DNA from: Burhinus oedicnemus
Taxonomy: Eukaryota > Chordata > Aves > Charadriiformes > Burhinidae
Length of the DNA: 64,000 bases
Direction of reading: 5' to 3'
Assembly (NCBI GenBank): GCA_008921705.1
Contig: VFFE01007784.1
Location: forward strand, 482,641 to 546,640
Under the pieces are notes generated by a model. That model was given only the letters and a program-made list of their open reading frames with translations. It did not search any database and had not been told where the DNA came from. Every line of letters begins with the position of its first letter. Within the stretch, counting starts at the first letter, position 1. Both the position numbers and the translations under genes were made by a program. This document shows, piece by piece, positions 15,001 through 24,000 of the stretch.

Positions 15001-18000
15001 TCCCAGGCTACACCATTAGTGACTGGGCTCTAAGTGGACTTTATGTCACTGATCATAATCCTTTGAGCCTAGAAGGTCAGTCAGTTTTCAGTCCACCTTA
15101 CTGACACCTTATCTAGTCCATATTTTATTAAGTTTGTGAATAAGGATATGACTGGTACACAGTGTCAAAAATCTTACTAACGTTGAAATAAACACCATTC
15201 AGTGCTCTCCCCTTGTCCACTAAGTCAGTCACCTCATCATAGAAGGCTGAAGTCAAGCGCGTCTTCCCTTTCTGAAGTCTGTGCTGGCTACTTCTAGTTC
15301 TCTTCTTCTCCTTAACATGTCTGGAAATGCTTTCCACGATTAGATGCTCCTCCATCACCTTCCCAGGTGTTGAGGTGAGACTAACCAGCCTGTAGCTCCC
15401 TGGATCCTTCTTCTGAACACAGCAGCGTCATTTGATGTCTTCCAGTCCTCAGGAACCTCCCCCAGTTACAATGTTTCAAACATTACCAAGAATGGCCTCA
15501 CAATAACAGTGACAAGCTCCCTCAGCACTTGTGGATGCAACCCATCAGGTCCCATAGGCCCTGATCATTCTCTGCCAGTGGTAAATTGGGAGCAATGAAG
15601 ATTTTCCCAAGGGTCTCAGGATCCTGAGCTGGTCTTACCAGCACAGAACAAGGCAAAGAAAGCACCAAGTACCTCGCCCTTTTCCACATCTTCTGTGACC
15701 ACAGACCCTGCCCCTTGAGCAGCAGGCCCATGTTTTCCCTAGCCTTCCTTTATTACTTGTGTACTTGCAGAATTCTTTCTTGTTTCCCCTTCATGTCCCT
15801 TGACAGATTCAGTTCTAGGAGAGTTTGGGCTCTGCGCCTTCCTGCTTCCATCTTTTGTACACTTTTTTATGTCTGAGTTTTGTCAGGAGCAACTTGTTCA
15901 TCCACACATGCCTCCTGCCACCTTTGCTTGAATTCCTGCTTGTCAGGGTGGACCATTCTTGAAGGAGGTGATCCTTGAACATCAACCAGCTCTCGGGCCA
16001 GACAGTCGCACTAGATGATTGTTGTAGGTCCCTTCAAACTGAACTATTCTATTCTATCATCTCCTGAACCCCTCTTTTCTCCAGGGAAGTCTCATAGGAT
16101 TCCTCCAAGCAGATCCCAGAAGAGGCCCAAGTTTCCTCTCCTGAAGTGCAGGGATGGGATCCTGCTTTTTGCCCCACTTCCTCCTTTCATAATCCTGAAC
16201 TGCAGCATCTCGTGATCACTGCAGCCAAGGCTGCCCCCAACCTTTGGCTTCCCAACCAGTTCTTCCTTGTCTGTAAAAAAGTCAAGTCCAGGAAAGCACC
16301 TCTCCTCATCATGTCCTCAATCACCTGTGTCAAAAAGTTATCATCAGTGCATTTCAGAAACCTTCTGGATTTGCTTGTGCCCTGCAGCACTGCCTCTCCA
16401 GTAGATATTGTGGTGATTAAAGGCCCCCATGAGCACCAGGGCCTGCAAATGTAAGGCTTCTTCCAGCTGTCTCAAGAACTCATCTACTTCTTCCTGATAA
16501 GGCAGTGTACAGCGGGTGCCTGCTACAGTGCCACCCGTGTTGGTCTGCCCTTTAATCCTAACCCATCAAGTCTTAGCTGGCACCTCATCTGTCCCTAGGC
16601 AAAGCTCCATACATTCTTGCCACTCTCTCATGTAAACAGCAATTTCATCTCCTTACCACCCTAGCCTGTCCTTTCCGAAGAGCCTGTATCTGCCCTCTGC
16701 AACACAGTAGTGGTACAAACTATCCCACCATATTTTTGTGATCCTAGTGAGATCATCATCCCATGACTGCACATAGACCTCAAGTCCTCCTGTCTGTTCC
16801 CCATGCTGCATGTGTTAGTGTGTAGGCACTCCAGCAAAAACCTGCTGATATCCCAGAAAAGGTATGAGAACGTCCCTTGTAAGGCTGTCCTCTCCACATT
16901 CCTCATTTGTGTGCACACACTTGGGTAGACCCCCTTCTGCCTTGCTCTGTTGGTTTCAAGGTCTCTTGACCACATCACCCTGCACCTTTTGCTTATTAAC
17001 CTGGTCTACCACCTCCTCACACACTTGTGGGGCACAGTCCTCGCCCAGTGTTCCTAGCTTAATGGTATCCTCTACTTGTGCATCCAAGATACACCATACA
17101 AACCTAGTACTGACAGAGTCAAGTAAGCATTTGTATTCTAAAGCATATTAGTAACAATAAAATCCAGTTGTGTCAGCACTGGTTAGTAGTTCCATACTAT
17201 GAATTCTATAAATCATCTCAAATACACTGTCCTAAAAAAAAAAAAAATAATCTTTAACTCAAAATAAAGTGGTGGTACTTCCTGAAAGTGAATCTATTCC
17301 AAGTTTGTGTTTGCTTCATCATTGTTGGGGGTGAGGAGAAGAACTAAGAGACAAGAGTATGGTGTCTTTCTCTCTTCCGATTACAAAAAGGAAATAAATT
17401 AATGAAAATTTCCATAAATTAGCCTTATATTAGGAATTTGGTCAAATCATAATCCATGGAGCTTCTGGTAGGACAAAATAATATGGCTTTGCTCATTTCT
17501 GCATCCCTTAAGATGATTTTTTTTTTTCCTTTTATTATATTCTCTTGAATTTTTCTGACATTAACCACAGTTTTTTGAAAAGTGATGTTCCCGTCGCTTT
17601 AGGATGAAGGCTTTATTTCCAGGCTTTTTCATTCAAGGCTGAAACAGCTATGCAAATAAGTACAGTCACAGAATCATAGAATGGTTTAGGTTGGAAGGGA
17701 TCTTAAAGATCATCTAGTTCCAACCCTCCTGCCATGGGCAGGGACACCTCCCAATAGACCAGATTGCTCAAAGCCTCATCCAACCTGGCCTTGAACACTT
17801 CCAGGGATGGGGCCTCCACAGCTTCCCTGGGCAACCTGTTCCACTGCCTCACCACCCTCACAGTAAAAAACTTCTTCCTGAGATCTAATCTAAATCTACC
17901 CTCTTCCAGTTTGAGGCCATTACCCCTCGTCCTATCACTACATGCCCTGGTAAAAAGTCCCTCTCCAGATTTCTTGTAGGCCCCTTTCAGACACTGGAAG

Positions 18001-21000
18001 GCCACTATAAGGTCTCCTCGCAACCTTCTCTTCTCCAGGCTGAACCACCCCAACTCTCTCAGCCTGTCCTCATGGGAGAGGTGCTCTAACCCTCTGATTA
18101 TCTTCATGGCCCTCCTCTGGACCCGCTCCAACAGGTTCATGTCCTTCTTATGCTGGGGGCTCCAGAGCTGGACACAGTAGTCCTTAACTATTACAAATTT
18201 TGTAACATTCTGTTCACTCTTCCATGTTCAACTTCCATGAAGCAGTGTTATTTCCAGGTATATATTAGAGAATGACCGTTGAACCACTCCCTCTCAAAGA
18301 CTATGAAACATGTTCATTTTTTCCTCAGTAGAACATAGACTCTGTGCAGTTCATCTCTGTCAGGCTTTGTAGAGATGCAGGGTAACACAACATGATATCA
18401 AATGGAACAAGAAGGGCTCAGATTTTGAGCATGTAACTGTCTGCGTTGGCTTATTTAGCAAAGTCAGTAGTCAGGTAATCATCTTATGGCTTACAATGGC
18501 CACTTATCAAAAATCTGAACTATTTGGTATTTGAAAGTTTCAGTTCCAAATGTAGATTCATCCTGGTACGTACAAACAATTAAACCCCTGCTGAACAGTG
18601 AGTGTTTCAGGATTTTTTCTTCTAATAGGTAATTTTTTTTAATCAACCCTTGTATAATTTTCTTTTTTTCCCGCAAAGCCCAACCCTGTCCACTCAAGAT
18701 GCGAGACTGCTCTAATATAACAGTCAACCTGATGCAAACATGCTTAAAAGAAAGGCAGACCACGCAAGAAAGGTCACCCATTTGAAAATGGAGGATGTTA
18801 AGTCTACTAATTAGCAGTTAGTGACCTGCTACACCAACTGGACAGCCACAAGTCTATGGGCCCAGACGGGATCCACTCAAGAGTGCTGCCAAGCCACTCT
18901 CCATCATTTATCAGCAGTCCTGGTCCATGGGCGAGGTCCCAGATGACTGGAGGCTTGCCAGTGTGACACCCATCTACAAGAAGGGCCAGAAGGAGGATCC
19001 AAGCAACTACAGGCCTGTCAGCCTGACCTCAGTGCCAGGAAAGATTGTGGAACGGTTCATCCTGAGTGCACTCAGGTGGCATGTGAAGGACAACCAGGGG
19101 ATCAGGCCCAGCCAGCATGGGTTCATGAAAGGCAGGTCCTGCTTGACCAACCTGATCTCCTTTTACGACCAGGTGACTCGCCTGGTGGATGAAGGAAAGG
19201 CTGTGGATGTTGTCTACTTGGACTTTAGTAAGGCCTTCAACACAGTCTCCCACACCATTCTGGTAGAGAAGCTGGCAGCCTGTGGCTTAGACAGGTGTAG
19301 TCTTTGCTGGATTAAAAACTGGCTGGATGGCCAAGCCCAGAGAGTTGTGGTGAACAGCGTTAAATCCAGTTGGCGGCAGGTCTCAAGCAGTGTTCCTCAG
19401 GGCTCAGTTTTGGGGCCAGCCTTGTTTAATAACTTTATTGATGATCTGGACGAGGGGATTGAGTGCACCCTCAGTAAGTTTGCAGATGACACCAAATTAA
19501 GCGGGAGTGTTGACCTGCTTGAGGGTAGGAAGGCTCTGCAGAGAGATCTGGACAGACTGGATTGATGGGCTGAAGCCAATGGCATAAGGTTTAACAAGGC
19601 CAAGTGCCAGGTCCTGCACTTCAGTCACAACAACCCCAGGCAACGCTACAACTACCTGAAAGGAGGTTGTAGTGAGATGGGAGCTGATCTCTTCTTCCAA
19701 GTAACTAGTGACAGGACAAGAGGAAATGGGTTCAAGTTGTGCCAGGGGAGGTTTAGGCTGGACATTAGGAAAAAATTTTTCACTGAAAGAGTTATCAGAC
19801 ATTGGAACAGGCTGCCCAGGGAGGTGGTTGAGTCACCATCCCTGGATGTGTTTAAAAGTCATGTAGATGTGGTGCTTAGAGACATGGTTTAGTGGCAGAC
19901 CTGGTAGAGTAAGGGTCAGTGGTTGGACTGGATGATCTTAAAGGTCTTTTCCAACCTAAATGATTCTATGATTCTAATTTGACACTGGCTGAGGAATGCT
20001 TCATAAAAGGAACTTGAGCGAGGACTCTAAATCCAAGGTCTTTACAGAAGAAAGATAAAGACTATTTTAAAGTGTTTTAGAGAACTGAAAAATTTGGAAA
20101 AGGACTTGGCACTAGAATCCAAAAGAGTGGATCCAGTGAAATATCAGCTACCCAGCAGACAGCCAAGATTTTTAAAGATGGATACACTTGGCCAGCCATT
20201 TAAGGTTTCATACACTCATATGACAGCACTTGATATTCAGAATTGTTCAGCTAAGGAACTCCGTTTCTCTGCAACTATAGTGGAATTTCCAATGGCATAC
20301 AAATGGGGAGGGTGGAGGAAAGAAAAAGAAGGGGGGGAAAAAAAAAAGAAAAAAAGCAGATCCTCTTTAGTCTTCTCCAAACCTGTTTGTAAGGTAAAAC
20401 AGTTTAATTTACCCTGGAAGGAGTGATTGTGGAGTTGGTGTTGGTCCATTCAGGGCATACAGGCTGATGCTGCTGATCCCACTGCTCCCCATGCTGCCAG
20501 AACTCTGGGCAGACTGAGCACTCCGGTCTTGGTAATTCAATGGAAGGCTTTGAGGCCTGGCATAGTAATAAGGGGTTGAGTGAGCATCCCGTGGCAACGC
20601 TTGAGCAAAAAGTGTGGCATAACTTGATACCTGAAAAGGAGAGGATTTGAAAAGAGAAGAATAAAAAGAAAATATCTGTGAGTTGCTTTAAGCCATGTCT
20701 TTACTTAACAGAAGTGTAATATTCAAGAACGCAAAAAATAACTAAAGACCATGTTTATGCAAAGAAAAATTTGTTGTTACAATTATAATGACAAAAAAGC
20801 AAGTCTCCTACAGTAAGCAAAAGTACTTTTAGCAATATAACTTATTTTTGCCTGTGAATTGTTGTTAGCAATAGCTGCAAAGAGCACTTTAGTGCTAGCA
20901 GAGCTGCAACCAAAGGAGGAATTTTGCTCTCCCTACTCCATTTCAAACTCATTAGCACATGAGCAGACATTACACCACCAAGCAGAAAGCAAACAAAAAA

Positions 21001-24000
21001 CCTACCCATCTAATAAAGTCACAACTTCAGCCTCAAATGTTAGACAGCTCATAATTTTACATTTACTTAGTATTAAAAAGTTACACCAAAAAACCTGCAA
21101 ATACTTGTGTCAAGTGGGTTCTTCCTTTCAGCCTCACACACAACCACCACAAACACAACCTGAGGTGTTGGTTAAGTCTAGATAGTGAGCCTGAATGACA
21201 TCTAAAATACGTGACACAAGTTTACTATTTCTCCCAAGTAACAAAGGTCTCCTCACCTACCTTGTTAGACTGCTTACGTGGATCTTCACTAAGGCTAAGC
21301 AGGAGGTAGAGAATTGACCATTTGTTTTTCAAAATGCCCTTTTAAAAAAGATGAAGACAAACATGAATTAATAGATGGATTATTTTTTTTTTTAATTATC
21401 CCTCCTACTAGCACGTATACATATAAATAAATTTTCCACATAAATAAGACCAACTCAGAGCCACGATCCTGAGTGAACTGGGAATGTGCAGTGCAGCCTC
21501 TGTGTTGTTAATTTTATGAATTTTCTCCACTGTGTTCAAATGATGAACTCTCACCTGCTTTGAGATCAGTAAGTACACTCACTTTAAAACTCATACCTAC
21601 TAAGAAAGATATTTATACGGAGTTGAACTTCTACCAGCATTCCTACACACTCTCACCATTTAAAACATCTCAGACATGGATGTAACTCTAACCTAAAGTT
21701 GAAGGAGGAAAACTTTTGGTACAATTTTAAGCAAAGAACTGTCTTTTCTCCACTTTTCCCTTCACTCTCCTTTACAGGGAGGCTTCAGAAGTTTGAGAGT
21801 TTCAATTTCTATTACTTGAAATGCCATTTAAGAGAGCTACCAAAATTTTCCCAGCTTAAAGACACTGTTAACATGAAACTTGAGAAATACGCAACACAGT
21901 CTCTAGCAAACAGACAAATATGCAGATACATACAGACTGTTAGAATAACACTCTCAGTAGCTTTAGATCTCAGCAGAAAGCTTACCAACAGAAGACAGAA
22001 CAATGCTAAAGCCCAAGCCACAAAAGCACGCATTGAAGAGAAGAGTTATGGCAACTATTAAAATGTTTTATTTTAGATACGCATATGTTTCTAGATATGT
22101 TACTCCGTAGTTCTGTGACACTAATGCTTGCACCTGAATTGATCAAGGATATAGAACCTTGTAACGGAGATTAAGTAGTGAAGTAAGTCAGAGAAACTCA
22201 TACAAGTTCCCTCACAATATTGATCAAGCTATGGTCTGGAATACTAAGCAATGTTGAATATAAAGGAAACTTTAGTCATAGCAAGATTCAACATCCATCC
22301 CTTACGAAGCAATGTAATTCAGAGCTATCAGTCTTGCAAAAAGCACTTTCAAGGTCACTTTGAAATTCTCTTTTTTAAACACATTTGCATTCTCACCTTT
22401 TTCTATTTTTCCTGTTTCTCTGCAAATTATGCATTTTGTGTGTATATGTTACACGGTATAAGAATTTTGGCCATAGAACATTTCTTTCTACAGGACAGAG
22501 CCCACTAACCAAACCTACCAAAGCTCTATATTATTATATGAGTAGAAAGAGACACTCTACATTATTATGTACAGCAGAAGTATATTATCTTCTGCTTTGA
22601 CCTCAACAACAAGCAAAAAGTATTGGTATTGCCTCTGTTGCAAATAACTAATCCAGCAACTCATTAATAACTGGTGAAGAAGGAGCAGCAACATTACCGC
22701 TTCTTCTACTGGCCAGGATAAAGTAAGTCTAAGTGCCTCAAGGAGGATGGTTTGCTGAAGTGGCAAGCTGCCACTAAAATAAGCACTGACCTCCTTTTCT
22801 CTTTAGAGTAATGGATGAAACAAAGTTAAAAGGGATTCACACAAGCTTTTTTTTCTTTTCCTAGTTGCTTTCAAGAGAATTGCTGGAGGAAGAAAAAAAC
22901 ACATTGATTCAGAAGATGTATGTACCTTCTGTGTCCTTCTCTAGGCTCACAGGGAAAAGAAATTATTATCCACCATGAGTAATAAACCAAACAGCAGACT
23001 GAATAATAATTGGTAGAATGAGCGTTAAAGAAAGCAATATTCAGATGATACCATTTCATGTACACAAGATGCTAGCACGGGGGCGGGGGGGGGAGGGTAT
23101 GGAAAGAAGGTTAAAAGAACCTCAAACATTTGAGCACACAGCAAAATATGAGGAGACAGCTGATGTGAGCTTGTATTACATTCGGAAGAATAACCAAACT
23201 GATATGAACACAGACAAAGCATTTTGTTTCAAAGTTTACAGCCACCATGCTTTGCAGCTATGTTGCTTGCCAAATGCACCAGTATGACAACCTAGTTAGT
23301 ACATGAGCTACAGAAACAGATTACAGAAAATCTGTACTGAAAGAGCAAGATCACATTGCACATACATGCAAGAAGAGGCTGAAACCAATGGCTGAGGTTA
23401 TCGCAACATATGTCTGCAAACTAGTGATACTTGTTTCACAGTACAAAAAATGCAAATAATACACAAAACCACAGGATAAGGAATAGAGGAAGAGTTACAC
23501 AGTAACTTTAGATCCAAGCACTAACAAACTAGTAAATTAAGTATGGATGAAGAGAAGGGCAGAACTGACTTCTGACTAGTCATATGCTCCATAGAATCAC
23601 TTTTTTGTAATCTTAAAATCTTGGTGTTATCCTGTAACACTCAGCCATGATCTATACATAAATTCATGAGTAAAAAGCAGAACAGAGAATATAATTTCTT
23701 CTAAATACAAAGAGCAAAATAAGGACAAATTTTCTGTTACATAGAAAACAGCACCTTTTATATTAACTAATTTTTGTTGTCAAAAATCAGGTACGTGCAA
23801 ATGACAACCATGAATCTTGTTTTATTACTGCCCACCATATTCTACCCTGCTAAATACTCAGTTTTATTAAAGAATCCAGAACAGATTAGGAGCAGCCATT
23901 TTTCACCCATCTCAGCTAAACTTTATCCTCGCATCTTTCCCTCCTTTCACCTGATCCATCTTCCTGCATTGTGGGCTTTCTATACACTAACATCTTTTGT

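Larger units (their letters stand above)
12818..20412. other. TUBGCP3 intron 5, CR1-rich
   Basis: 7.6 kb, of which roughly 4.8 kb is CR1-derived (entries between 13,745 and 19,976). Unique stretches are 12,818-13,744 (A/T-rich, with an A-rich run at 13,580-13,615), 17,111-17,665, 18,181-18,814, and 19,977-20,412 (with a G/A-rich run at 20,330-20,357). Confidence 0.8.
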
